From an uncultured Chitinophagaceae bacterium (GTDB lineage: Bacteria; Bacteroidota; Bacteroidia; Chitinophagales; Chitinophagaceae), in NCBI GenBank assembly GCA_937919945.1, contig CALESY010000112.1, forward strand, positions 1 through 19,741: a stretch of 19,741 bases of DNA. Reading direction: 5' to 3'. Position numbers and translations under genes: made by a program. Shown in pieces: positions 1 to 7,812 of the stretch. The stretch's first letter is position 1. Each line of letters starts with the position of its first letter. Below the pieces are notes generated by a model that saw nothing but the letters and a program-made list of their open reading frames with translations, was not told the DNA's origin and searched no databases.

Positions 1-31
1 ACCTAGCAATAAGATTTCCCAATAATGCCAT
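1..31 (-). CDS. 5' end of a divergent minus-strand gene (partial)
   Basis: An ATG on the minus strand at 31-29 opens a frame that runs off the left edge, giving MALLGNLIAR. A Bacteroidota-type -7 box (TACTTTTG, minus strand, 87-80) lies about 50 bases upstream, and the space between holds no competing gene, which is why I accept such a short fragment. Ten residues do not identify a family and I assign no function. The gene would be transcribed divergently from the dut operon. Confidence 0.35.
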   Translation of the reverse strand, partial: MALLGNLIAR

Positions 32-79
32 TTCTAAACCCTACTTATTAAATTTTTCTTTGTTGCAAGTAAAGGGATA

Positions 80-87
80 CAAAAGTA
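80..87 (-). promoter_or_regulatory. TAnnTTTG-type -7 box for the divergent left-edge gene
   Basis: Read on the minus strand the bases are TACTTTTG, an exact match to the Bacteroidota primary-sigma -7 consensus TAnnTTTG. It sits about 50 bases upstream of the minus-strand ATG at 31. No clear -33 TTTG element is visible at the expected distance, so this is a motif-level call. Confidence 0.4.
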
Positions 88-210
88 ACCATTAGTTTCA
101 GTTTTTTATGATAGTATATTTTTTGTTTATAATATATAAGGGTGAATTTAACATTTCAGAGACTTAGCAATTGGGTAACGATTTCTATACACTATCTACC
201 TATAAGGCAT

Positions 211-218
211 TACCTTTG
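211..218 (+). promoter_or_regulatory. TAnnTTTG-type promoter of the dut operon
   Basis: TACCTTTG followed by CGCCC matches the Bacteroidota -7 consensus exactly. The dut ATG starts only 10 bases after the box, so the transcript would have a leader of a few bases at most. This placement is also the main reason for rejecting the upstream in-frame ATG at 142, which would put the promoter inside the gene. No -33 TTTG is evident. Confidence 0.6.
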
Positions 219-228
219 CGCCCACAGA

Positions 229-663
229 ATGGATGTACAGATAGTTAATAAATCGCCACACGAACTGCCTAAATACCAAACGGTTGGCTCGGCAGGTATG
301 GATTTGCGGGCATGGCTGCCAGAGGCTGTTACGCTATTGCCTATGGAGCGCAAACTGATACCTACAGGTTTGTTTATGGCGTTGCCGGTTGGTTATGAAG
401 CACAGATACGTCCACGTAGCGGATTGGCTATCAAACGAGGGTTATCTTTAGTGAATACGCCCGGTACTATTGATAGTGATTACAGAGGAGAAATAATGGT
501 GCCTGTCATCAATCTGAGTACAGAACCACAAACGATAGAAGACGGTGAACGAATAGCTCAAATGGTAATAGCCCGATACGAACAGATAAGTTGGGCGCTT
601 ACAGATACGCTGGACGAAACAGAACGCGGTGCAGGTGGCTTTGGACATTCAGGCACTCAATAA
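229..663 (+). CDS. dut: dUTP diphosphatase (dUTPase)
   Basis: Hydrolyses dUTP to dUMP and pyrophosphate in the cytoplasm, keeping uracil out of DNA and supplying dUMP for thymidylate synthesis. The 144-residue product shows all five trimeric dUTPase motifs in order: GSAGMDLRA, RPRSGLA (phosphate contacts), GTIDSDYRGEI with the catalytic Asp and a sugar-contacting Tyr, ERIAQMV, and the C-terminal arm RGAGGFGHSGT that closes over the active site. The length is normal for the family. The frame is open back to an ATG at 142, but the start at 229 fits the family N-terminus (MDVQIVNKS) and lies just after a -7 promoter box. It is the first gene of a four-gene operon; the next start is 32 bases after the stop. 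The family assignment is secure. Confidence 0.96.
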   Translation: MDVQIVNKSPHELPKYQTVGSAGMDLRAWLPEAVTLLPMERKLIPTGLFMALPVGYEAQIRPRSGLAIKRGLSLVNTPGTIDSDYRGEIMVPVINLSTEPQTIEDGERIAQMVIARYEQISWALTDTLDETERGAGGFGHSGTQ

Positions 664-695
664 TATTAATTTTAAAAGACTCAATACAACAGTAT

Positions 696-1703
696 ATGAA
701 TATTATTATCCCGATGGCAGGAATGGGCAAAAGGATGCGCCCGCATACACTTACAACAGCGAAGCCACTGATACCTATAGCAGGTAAGCCCATTGTACAA
801 CGCCTTGTTGAGGACATCATAGCTACCAGCAACGAGAAAGTAGAAGAAATAGCATTCATCATAGGTCCGTCTTTTGGTAAAGAGGTGGAAGATCACCTTT
901 GCAAAGTAGCAGAGAGCCTTGGTGCTAAAGGTAAAATATGTTATCAGGAGCATGCGCTGGGTACTGCTCATGCAATACTGTGTGCTAAAGAAAGTCTGAA
1001 GGGCAACGTGTTTATAGCGTTCGCAGATACATTGTTCAAAGCTACTTTTAGCATAGACAAAAACAAAGACGCGATAGTGTGGACACAAAAAGTGGAAGAC
1101 CCAACTGCATTTGGTGTAGTGAAACTGAATGATAACGGTGAAATTGAAGCATTTGTAGAGAAGCCGAAAGAATTTGTATCTGACCTTGCTATAATAGGGG
1201 TTTACTATTTTAAAGATGGTGAAAACCTGCGCAAAGAACTGCAAAGGCTGATAGATGAAGACATCAAGCTAAAAGGTGAATACCAGATTACAGACGCTAT
1301 GGACCATATGCTGAAAAATGGTGTCAAGTTTTATACAGATCAAGTAGCTGAATGGTTGGACTGCGGTAATAAAGATGCCACAGTATATACCAACCAACGC
1401 ATACTGTCCATCAAAGCAGATAAAGAACAATTAGTATCAGAAACAGCTATTATTGAAAACTCGGTGGTAATACCCCCATGTTTTATTGGTGAGAATGTAG
1501 TAATCAGAAATTCAGTAATAGGGCCGTTTGTATCGCTTGAAGAGGGTGTACAGATAAAAGACAGCCGTATTAATAACAGTATTGTGCAATCTCACAGCAT
1601 TGTTAAAAATGCACGTATTGAAAACTCCTTACTCGGGAAAAGCGTAAATTACAATGAAAAGCCCCGCGATTTGAGTATTGGGGATTTTTCTACACATATA
1701 TGA
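696..1703 (+). CDS. Sugar-phosphate nucleotidyltransferase (GlmU/RmlA-like) with left-handed beta-helix tail
   Basis: Predicted to transfer a nucleotidyl group from an NTP to a sugar-1-phosphate in the cytoplasm. The 335-residue protein opens with MNIIIPMAGMGKRMRPHT, the glycine-rich nucleotide-binding signature, followed by TTAKPLIPIAGKP. Further nucleotidyltransferase motifs follow, including GTAHAI, FVEKP and GEYQITDA. From about residue 255 the sequence turns into hexapeptide-like stretches (AIIENSVVIPPCFIGENVVI and on), as in bifunctional pyrophosphorylases, but the acetyltransferase part is too short to be a full GlmU. The start at 696 is chosen because the motif begins there; the open frame before it overlaps dut. 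Its stop overlaps the next start in an ATGA. The substrate (glucose, mannose or GlcNAc phosphate) cannot be told from sequence alone. Confidence 0.85.
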   Translation: MNIIIPMAGMGKRMRPHTLTTAKPLIPIAGKPIVQRLVEDIIATSNEKVEEIAFIIGPSFGKEVEDHLCKVAESLGAKGKICYQEHALGTAHAILCAKESLKGNVFIAFADTLFKATFSIDKNKDAIVWTQKVEDPTAFGVVKLNDNGEIEAFVEKPKEFVSDLAIIGVYYFKDGENLRKELQRLIDEDIKLKGEYQITDAMDHMLKNGVKFYTDQVAEWLDCGNKDATVYTNQRILSIKADKEQLVSETAIIENSVVIPPCFIGENVVIRNSVIGPFVSLEEGVQIKDSRINNSIVQSHSIVKNARIENSLLGKSVNYNEKPRDLSIGDFSTHI

Positions 1704-3445
1704 AGCTGAAACCCGCGAATATATTATTGACGGCATTGGTAGTATTAACTGCCAATGCCTTGTTATATGCACAGGAAAGTGCAAAGCCTGCTACACCACA
1801 ATCAACGCCCAATATAAAAGGTTTGGAGGCTGATGTGATGTATTATGATGCATTACGTGCCCGTATAAAGGGAGATGATAAAGAAGAAGAAAAACTTTTA
1901 CTACAGGTAGTAGGTATGAAACCGGAAGCATCCGGCGCATATTACGATCTTGCACGCCTGTACTTCAAAGCCAACAGAAGCGATAAAGCAAGCGAGTATA
2001 TCAAAAAAGCTATTGCGCTTGATGGTGATAATGTTTGGTACAAAACACAGTATGCCGAAGTGTTGGTACAAAACAAGCAATATGAGGAAGCTGCAAAGCT
2101 GTTTACAGATATTGCAAAAAAAGAAAAGTATAATGATGAGTACTTGCTGAAAGCGTTCAACCTGTATCAGCATATAGGTAAGTATGATGAGGCATTAACG
2201 ATAATAAACAGTTATCTGGTAAAAGAACCCGATAATGAAGAAGCATTAGACCTGAAGAAAAAACTACTGCTGAAGCGTAATGATGTGGATGGGGTAGTAA
2301 AGGTGATAGAACAACAAATAGCAGCCAACCCTACTGACGGCAAGTATTACGCAGAGCTGGCAGAAGTATACGATAATAATAAGCTGACCGGTAAAGCGGC
2401 AGAGATGTACAAAAAAATGGAAACCCAATTTGGCGATGACCCTAATGTACAATTATCGTTGGCAGAACATTATCAGAAAAACAATAATCAGCAGAAGTAT
2501 GATGAATACATGAAGAAGCTGATAACCAACAAAACGCTTGATGCCGATGTACAGCTCAGTTTGTTAGGCCCCATTATTGTAGAAGCCGGTAATGATACGG
2601 CAAAACGTAAGCAAGGTCTTGAACTTATTTCACTGTTGGCAGTGCAACACCCCGAAAATCCGCGTGTGGCAGCTTTTTACGGAGATGTACTGGCGTTTAA
2701 TAACAGGTTGAATGAAGCAACGGAGCAATACAAAAAATCATTGCAAATCGATCCTTCATCTTACAAAATATGGGAAAGCCTCTTGCTTGCATATACAGAC
2801 AGGGAAAATGCAGATTCGCTCATACGCTATAGTGAAAAAGCATTGCGCCTTTTCCCCAACCAGGCAATGTTTCATTACCTGAACGGCGTGGGACAGATGA
2901 ATAAAAAAGATTACGCTAAGGCTGTTAAGTCAATCAGCAGGGGTATAGACATGCAGCCTGAAGATAACAAAGCACAACTGGCACAGATGTACACTACATT
3001 GGGCGATGTGTACAACTATATGAAAAAATACACAGAGTCGGATAGTAGTTATGAACAGGCATTACGAGCAGACCCGATGAATGCAACTGTATTGAATAAC
3101 TATGCTTATTACCTGAGTGTACGCGGTGCAAGGCTGGAAGATGCTGCGAAGATGTCAAAGAAATCGCTTGATATACGTAAGGATGAGCCAAGTTTTTTAG
3201 ACACCTACGGATGGATATTGTACAAGCAGGGAAAATATGACGACGCACGTACGTACATACAAAAAGCTATAGATATCAATGGCGAAGCCGCAGACGGTAC
3301 GCTTTGGGAACATCTGGGCGATGTGTATTACAAACAAGGAAATGTAGACAAAGCAGTAGAGTGTTGGACAAAAGCAAAAGAGAAAGGAACTGAGAATACA
3401 GATATTGATAAAAAAATCAAGGACAGAAAGCTGTATGAAATTTAA
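1700..3445 (+). CDS. Exported tetratricopeptide-repeat (TPR) protein
   Basis: The 581-residue protein begins with a signal peptide (about residues 1-25, hydrophobic core ILLTALVVLTANALL, ending YAQ) and is then almost entirely helical TPR repeats. Repeats can be followed from about residue 75 to the C-terminus, with typical spacing such as ASGAYYDLARLYFKANRSDK, an NNYAYYLSVRG unit and a C-terminal LGDVYYKQGNVDKAVE unit. TPR arrays are protein-binding scaffolds; no catalytic domain is seen. The start codon overlaps the stop of the nucleotidyltransferase (ATGA at 1700-1703), and the 3' end overlaps the DUF4292 gene by 11 bases, suggesting coupled translation. The predicted location is the periplasm. 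A role with the adjacent DUF4292 lipoprotein is an inference from gene order. Confidence 0.88.
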   Translation: MKLKPANILLTALVVLTANALLYAQESAKPATPQSTPNIKGLEADVMYYDALRARIKGDDKEEEKLLLQVVGMKPEASGAYYDLARLYFKANRSDKASEYIKKAIALDGDNVWYKTQYAEVLVQNKQYEEAAKLFTDIAKKEKYNDEYLLKAFNLYQHIGKYDEALTIINSYLVKEPDNEEALDLKKKLLLKRNDVDGVVKVIEQQIAANPTDGKYYAELAEVYDNNKLTGKAAEMYKKMETQFGDDPNVQLSLAEHYQKNNNQQKYDEYMKKLITNKTLDADVQLSLLGPIIVEAGNDTAKRKQGLELISLLAVQHPENPRVAAFYGDVLAFNNRLNEATEQYKKSLQIDPSSYKIWESLLLAYTDRENADSLIRYSEKALRLFPNQAMFHYLNGVGQMNKKDYAKAVKSISRGIDMQPEDNKAQLAQMYTTLGDVYNYMKKYTESDSSYEQALRADPMNATVLNNYAYYLSVRGARLEDAAKMSKKSLDIRKDEPSFLDTYGWILYKQGKYDDARTYIQKAIDINGEAADGTLWEHLGDVYYKQGNVDKAVECWTKAKEKGTENTDIDKKIKDRKLYEI

Positions 3446-4310
3446 TATAGCGTGGGTATCGGTAGTGTTGATTGCCATTACATCCGTTTTTACATCTTGC
3501 CAAACCAATAAGAAGCCGGTAAGCAAAAATGTCTGGTTTGAGAAAAAATATGCCATCAAAGAGCGTTTTGGTACAAATACAGTAGATACACCCGGTGCTA
3601 CTAAAACAGATGTGGTAGCCAAAGAACCCAACAATGATAAAGTGCTGCTGATGGCTAACCTTGCACCTTTGTTGTTGAGTGAAATTGATTACAAGACATT
3701 CAGCGGTAAAGCTAAAATGCATTACGCATCCAACGAGCAAAAGCATGATTTGGTAGCGCATATACGCATCAGTAAAGACAGTGTAATATGGGTGAATGTA
3801 ACCGCCGCCGCTGGTATGGTAAGCGTGGCACGAATATTCGTCACACCCGATAGCTTGCTACTGCTGAACTATCTGCAAAAGGAAGTACATAAACTGGCTA
3901 TTGCTGATGCCAATAAGTTGTTGCCCTTTCCTGTCAACTTTTCGCTGATGCAAAACCTGCTGATTGGCAACCTGCTGAAAAAAGGTGGCACACCGCAAAA
4001 TGCAACCGACTTTGGTGGTACATGGACGCTGAGTATGGAAGACATGGATATGTACCAGCAGATAGGGTTTAACAAAGCTGATAGTACTATTCGTAGTATG
4101 CAAATGCGTACAAAAGATGATAGTGTACAAGCCATGATGCAATTTGGTGTTTATGAAAATACAGATGGCAGAAAGTTTGCTACTGAAAGGGTTATATCAA
4201 TCAGCAACAAAGGTGAACCTCATTACATTGATTTAAATTTCAACAAGGCTGAATTTGACCAGCCATTAGATATGCCGTTCAACATTCCTAAAAACTATAA
4301 GTTAAAATAA
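3435..4310 (+). CDS. DUF4292 family lipoprotein
   Basis: The 291-residue lipoprotein has a signal peptide ending in the lipobox VFTSC, with Cys22 as the lipidated residue. The rest is rich in beta-strand-like segments (KAKMHYASNEQKHDLVAHIR, then DSVIWVNVTAAAGMVSVARI), the pattern I associate with the Bacteroidota DUF4292 family. This family looks like the LolA/LolB lipoprotein-carrier fold, with a hydrophobic-cavity half-barrel; that resemblance is from general knowledge and not proven here. The start at 3435 gives a clean signal peptide and overlaps the TPR stop by 11 bases; an in-frame ATG at 3405 adds a charged extension incompatible with export. It is the last gene of the operon and is followed by a strong terminator. 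In other Bacteroidota a peptidoglycan metallopeptidase often follows; none does here. Confidence 0.75.
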   Translation: MKFNIAWVSVVLIAITSVFTSCQTNKKPVSKNVWFEKKYAIKERFGTNTVDTPGATKTDVVAKEPNNDKVLLMANLAPLLLSEIDYKTFSGKAKMHYASNEQKHDLVAHIRISKDSVIWVNVTAAAGMVSVARIFVTPDSLLLLNYLQKEVHKLAIADANKLLPFPVNFSLMQNLLIGNLLKKGGTPQNATDFGGTWTLSMEDMDMYQQIGFNKADSTIRSMQMRTKDDSVQAMMQFGVYENTDGRKFATERVISISNKGEPHYIDLNFNKAEFDQPLDMPFNIPKNYKLK

Positions 4311-4331
4311 ATAATTGCGTTAAAATTGCCT

Positions 4332-4359
4332 GCCCTGCTTCAATAGCAGGGCTTTTTTT
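4332..4359 (+). terminator. Rho-independent terminator of the dut operon
   Basis: A perfect 7-bp stem GCCCTGC (4332-4338) and GCAGGGC (4346-4352) with a 7-base loop is followed by seven T residues. It lies 21 bases after the DUF4292 stop and separates that operon from rfbF. Confidence 0.9.
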
Positions 4360-4373
4360 AGTTTCTTTACCAT

Positions 4374-4381
4374 TATTTTTG
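4374..4381 (+). promoter_or_regulatory. TAnnTTTG-type promoter of rfbFG
   Basis: TATTTTTG is an exact match to the TAnnTTTG -7 consensus and ends 29 bases before the rfbF start. It directly follows the terminator of the preceding operon, so rfbF and rfbG are likely an independent transcription unit. No clear -33 element is seen; the terminator T-tract occupies that region. Confidence 0.45.
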
Positions 4382-4410
4382 AAGCTATATATAAACAAAT
4401 CATACTGCTG

Positions 4411-5184
4411 ATGAAGGTTGTAATATTTGCAGGTGGTAGAGGTACTCGAATATCCGAAGAGTCGTCGCTAAGGCCGAAACCTATGATAGAAATAGGTGGT
4501 AAACCCATCCTGTGGCATATCATGAAGATATATGCCGCTTACGGGCACACGGAGTTTATCATCTGCCTCGGCTACAAAGGGTGGATGATAAAAGAATACT
4601 TTGCTAACTACTTTCTGCACAATGCAGACATCACAGTAGACCTTTCTAAAAACTCATTAGAAGTACACAATAACAATGCTGAGCCGTTTAAAATTACATT
4701 AATAGATACCGGTGTAGATACCATGACGGCAGGTAGGTTGAAGAGAGTACTGCCTTTTGTTGGTAATGAAACTTTTATGCTTACTTATGGGGATGGTGTG
4801 AGTGATGTAAATATTAATGAGTTGGTGCAGTTTCATAAAGAGAGCGGTAGGGTTTGTACGATGACAGCTATACAAGCTACCAGCCGTTTTGGTGTTATCA
4901 AAATGGAAGATAATGGTGTCATAGATAGCTTTGAAGAAAAGCCTGCCGATAGTGGTACATGGATAAACGGAGGCTTCTTTGTTATCGAACCGTCTATTGC
5001 CAAATACTTGCCAGATGATGCTGATGATATAATGTGGGAACGATACCCGATGGACAAACTCGCCGCAGATAAACAGATAACAGCTTATAAGCATCATGCA
5101 TTCTGGAAGTGCATGGATACACTACGAGATAAAGAAGAACTGGAACACCTTTGGCAAACAGAACCGTTATGGAAAAAGTGGTAA
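4411..5184 (+). CDS. rfbF: Glucose-1-phosphate cytidylyltransferase
   Basis: Makes CDP-glucose from CTP and alpha-D-glucose-1-phosphate in the cytoplasm, the entry step of the CDP-deoxyhexose pathways. The 257-residue length is standard for RfbF. The N-terminal motif FAGGRGTR at residues 6-13 binds the nucleotide, and the following RPKPMIEIGGKPILWHIM is the hallmark of this family, together with the LTYGDGVSDV metal/nucleotide motif and NGGFFV. It is immediately followed, with overlap, by the CDP-glucose 4,6-dehydratase, its normal pathway partner, which supports cytidylyl rather than thymidylyl specificity. It has its own promoter box and a terminator upstream. Confidence 0.93.
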   Translation: MKVVIFAGGRGTRISEESSLRPKPMIEIGGKPILWHIMKIYAAYGHTEFIICLGYKGWMIKEYFANYFLHNADITVDLSKNSLEVHNNNAEPFKITLIDTGVDTMTAGRLKRVLPFVGNETFMLTYGDGVSDVNINELVQFHKESGRVCTMTAIQATSRFGVIKMEDNGVIDSFEEKPADSGTWINGGFFVIEPSIAKYLPDDADDIMWERYPMDKLAADKQITAYKHHAFWKCMDTLRDKEELEHLWQTEPLWKKW

Positions 5185-6260
5185 AGGCAGCATACTTGCG
5201 TTCGGTATTTAAAGACAAGCGCGTGTTTGTAACAGGGCATACGGGCTTTAAAGGCGCTTGGCTGATACAGATACTGCAATGGTTAGGAGCAGATGTAAAA
5301 GGCTATGCTTTAGCACCTGAAAAATCGAATGATTTATACAATCTGATTGACGGCGATAAAGTTTGCTACAGTTCTGTCATAGGCGATTTGCGCGATATAC
5401 ATAAGCTGCAAGGCGAAATGGTGCGTTTTGAGCCACACTTTGTTTTTCATCTGGCGGCACAGTCGCTTGTGCGTCGTAGCTACGATATGCCAGTTGATAC
5501 TTTTATGGTCAACACGCAAGGCACTTGCCATGTGTTGGAAGCGGTACGTAGTATGCAGCACCTTTGTGTGGCATTGATGATAACTACAGATAAGGTGTAT
5601 GAAAACCCTGAGCGAGGTACGCCTTTTAAAGAAGATGATAAATTGGGTGGGTATGACCCATACTCTGCTAGCAAAGCAGCTGCAGAGATAGTTGTAGAGT
5701 CTTATACACGTTCTTTCTTCAACCCGGAAGCATATAGCAAACATCAAAAAGCAGTTGCTTCTGTACGTGCGGGTAACGTAATAGGCGGTGGCGATTTTTC
5801 TGACGACAGGATAATACCTGATATAGTGCGTGCGTTGGAGTTTGGTGAAACTGTTGGTTTGCGCAACCCTCAATCTGTACGACCGTGGCAGCACGTATTA
5901 GAGCCACTTGGTGCATACCTGCTGCTGGCAGCTAAGATGACGGAAGACCCCATACGTTACAGCACACCATTCAACTTCGGGCCGAATGTGAACGATACAC
6001 TGACAGTTGAAGACCTGACTAAAATATTTGTATCACGTTACGGTACTGGTGGATACAAAATAATAACCCCCGATAAGCCATTGCACGAAGCAAAACTGCT
6101 GTTGCTTGATAGCAGCAAGGCGCTGAACCTGATAGGTTGGCAACCACAACTGGATGCTACACAAGCCATAGAAATGACGGCAGACTGGTATGCAGACAAA
6201 GAAAATGCCGCACACGAAAAATGTATGCGGCAGATTGCTGATTATTTTGGTAATTATTAA
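5169..6260 (+). CDS. rfbG: CDP-glucose 4,6-dehydratase
   Basis: Converts CDP-glucose to CDP-4-keto-6-deoxyglucose with bound NAD+. It is an extended short-chain dehydrogenase of 363 residues: TGHTGFKGAW at residues 22-31 gives the Rossmann Gly motif, FHLAAQSLVRRS and TTDKVYEN are family-typical, and the catalytic pair is Tyr165 and Lys169 in YSASK. RPWQHVLEPLGAYL is a strong RfbG signature. Two in-frame starts overlap rfbF: 5151 and 5169. I prefer 5169, which overlaps rfbF by 16 bases and gives a length closer to the family. The stop codon at 6258-6260 overlaps the stop of the convergent gene by two bases, with no terminator between. No RfbH follows, so the fate of the product is open. Confidence 0.93.
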   Translation: MEKVVKAAYLRSVFKDKRVFVTGHTGFKGAWLIQILQWLGADVKGYALAPEKSNDLYNLIDGDKVCYSSVIGDLRDIHKLQGEMVRFEPHFVFHLAAQSLVRRSYDMPVDTFMVNTQGTCHVLEAVRSMQHLCVALMITTDKVYENPERGTPFKEDDKLGGYDPYSASKAAAEIVVESYTRSFFNPEAYSKHQKAVASVRAGNVIGGGDFSDDRIIPDIVRALEFGETVGLRNPQSVRPWQHVLEPLGAYLLLAAKMTEDPIRYSTPFNFGPNVNDTLTVEDLTKIFVSRYGTGGYKIITPDKPLHEAKLLLLDSSKALNLIGWQPQLDATQAIEMTADWYADKENAAHEKCMRQIADYFGNY

Positions 6261-7732
6261 GCAGTGGCAAAACTATCCGTAAATATTTCTTCAGATAGTT
6301 GGAGTGTTTGTAATGCCTCTTGGTCTAAATAAAACTCTTTTTTAGCTGTATCGTATTGATACAGTTTTTTTATGACTTCTTTTTGATTGATGACAAACTG
6401 CACAGCATCTGCAATAAAGTCAATTTCGCTTTCCAGCATAGTAGGGTGCAGCGATATACGTACCCAACCTATCCGTACTAATGGATTACCGCTTACTATT
6501 TCGTCTTTTATATGCAACGATGCATCGTGATCGAGCCCGTAAAGGTGATGCCCGTATGTGCCTGCACATGAACAACCGCCACGTGCCTGTATGCCAAACA
6601 TATCATTCAGTGCTTTTACCACCATATGGTAGTGCATATCATCAAACACCAACGACAATATGGCTTGCCTGTGTCGTATGCCGGGTTCAAGTATTTTTAC
6701 ACCATCCATTTTCTCTACACGCTGCCAAAGGCGTTCCAGCAATTCTTCTTCCCGCTGCTGAATATTGGCAGTACCCATTGCCTCTTTCAGTTCTATAGCT
6801 TTTGCAACGCGGATGGTTTGTATAAAGCCAGGTGTGCCGCCATCTTCGCGACTTTCAATGTCTGTTTTGTAAACGTGTTTTTCGTATGGGCTTGTCCATA
6901 CTACTGTGCCGCCTCCAGGGTGGTCGGGCGTGGCATTTTGGTACAATTCTTTTTTGAAAACCAATATGCCGCTACTGCCGGGGCCTCCTAAAAATTTGTG
7001 CGGAGAAAAGAAAATTGCGTCAAGGTATTCATTAGGTATGGCGGGGTTCATGTTGATGTCGACATAGGGTGCATTACAGGCAAAGTCTACAAAACAAAGC
7101 CCGCCGTGTTGATGGATAATAGCAGCTATTTTGTGATACGGTGTGTAAACACCTGTAACATTTGAGCAGGCAGTGACAGAAGCTATTTTCAATTTGCGTT
7201 GCGCATAAGTTGTAAGCAGTTTTTCAAAAGCAACTAAGTCAACTTCATTTTGTTCGTTGGGAGGTATTACTACTACCTCACAAATAGTTTCCAACCATGT
7301 GGTGTGGTTACTATGGTGTTCCATGTGTGTGATGAATACAACTGGACGTTCATTGTCGGGTATCGTTATTTTATCTTCAAAATTTTCGTGCAGCCGCAGC
7401 CCCAGCATCCTTTGAAATTTGTTGATGACACCGGTCATGCCAGCATTGCTCGATATAATGACTTCATTCGCGCCCGCCCCAACATGTGCTTTTATTTTTT
7501 GCAGGCTTTGTTGGTACAGCTCCGTCATATGAGAGCCCGTGAATGTAGTACGTGTATGTGTATTGGCAACATAGGGGTACACCTCATCCATCATAAAATC
7601 TTCAATAGGCTTATACATACGGCCGCTGGCCGTCCAGTCGGCATACAGTATTTTCTTTTTACCAAATGGCGAAACGAAACTATGGTTGATGCCGATAATG
7701 TTGTTGCGTATATCCTGAAAATGTTGCTGCAT
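6257..7732 (-). CDS. Class V aminotransferase-fold PLP enzyme, cysteine desulfurase-like
   Basis: The 491-residue protein has the fold-type I PLP enzyme layout of the SufS/class V family. The PLP-binding lysine is predicted as Lys246 in SPHKFLGGPGSSG, the His of the cofactor pocket is in THMEHHSN, and the cofactor-anchoring Asp is in CFVDFACNAPYVD. The C-terminal third has RGGCSCAGTYG with Cys387 and Cys389, in the place where cysteine desulfurases carry their active cysteine. It may mobilise sulfur, or act as a lyase or epimerase as other members do; I cannot choose. It is longer than SufS (about 410 residues). The start at 7732 (MQQHFQDIRNN) is preferred over an open-frame ATG at 7837, which would cross the divergent rfbC start. 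It lies between rfbG and rfbC but on the opposite strand, so shared function is not implied. Confidence 0.8.
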   Translation of the reverse strand: MQQHFQDIRNNIIGINHSFVSPFGKKKILYADWTASGRMYKPIEDFMMDEVYPYVANTHTRTTFTGSHMTELYQQSLQKIKAHVGAGANEVIISSNAGMTGVINKFQRMLGLRLHENFEDKITIPDNERPVVFITHMEHHSNHTTWLETICEVVVIPPNEQNEVDLVAFEKLLTTYAQRKLKIASVTACSNVTGVYTPYHKIAAIIHQHGGLCFVDFACNAPYVDINMNPAIPNEYLDAIFFSPHKFLGGPGSSGILVFKKELYQNATPDHPGGGTVVWTSPYEKHVYKTDIESREDGGTPGFIQTIRVAKAIELKEAMGTANIQQREEELLERLWQRVEKMDGVKILEPGIRHRQAILSLVFDDMHYHMVVKALNDMFGIQARGGCSCAGTYGHHLYGLDHDASLHIKDEIVSGNPLVRIGWVRISLHPTMLESEIDFIADAVQFVINQKEVIKKLYQYDTAKKEFYLDQEALQTLQLSEEIFTDSFATA

Positions 7733-7812
7733 ATGCGGTTTGCTTGAAGCCGGCTGTAAAATTACCCTTTTCTTTAAGTTTTTTATCGCTAAACGCTGTA
7801 ATTTGGCATAGT

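Noticed and set aside
142..228. In-frame N-terminal extension of dut (29 residues)
   Set aside because: It would include the promoter box at 211-218, and the extension does not resemble the start of dUTPases, which begin near MDVQI.
681..1244. Long minus-strand open frame opposite the nucleotidyltransferase
   Set aside because: Its translation is rich in Phe, Tyr and Cys with no domain pattern and lies fully opposite a well-supported gene.
5334..5894. Minus-strand open frame opposite rfbG
   Set aside because: Low-complexity Cys/Arg/Tyr-rich translation with no recognisable motif; rfbG on the other strand is certain.
7250..7747. Plus-strand open frame opposite the class V aminotransferase
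   Set aside because: No motif and an unusual composition; the minus-strand gene has intact catalytic motifs across the same bases.
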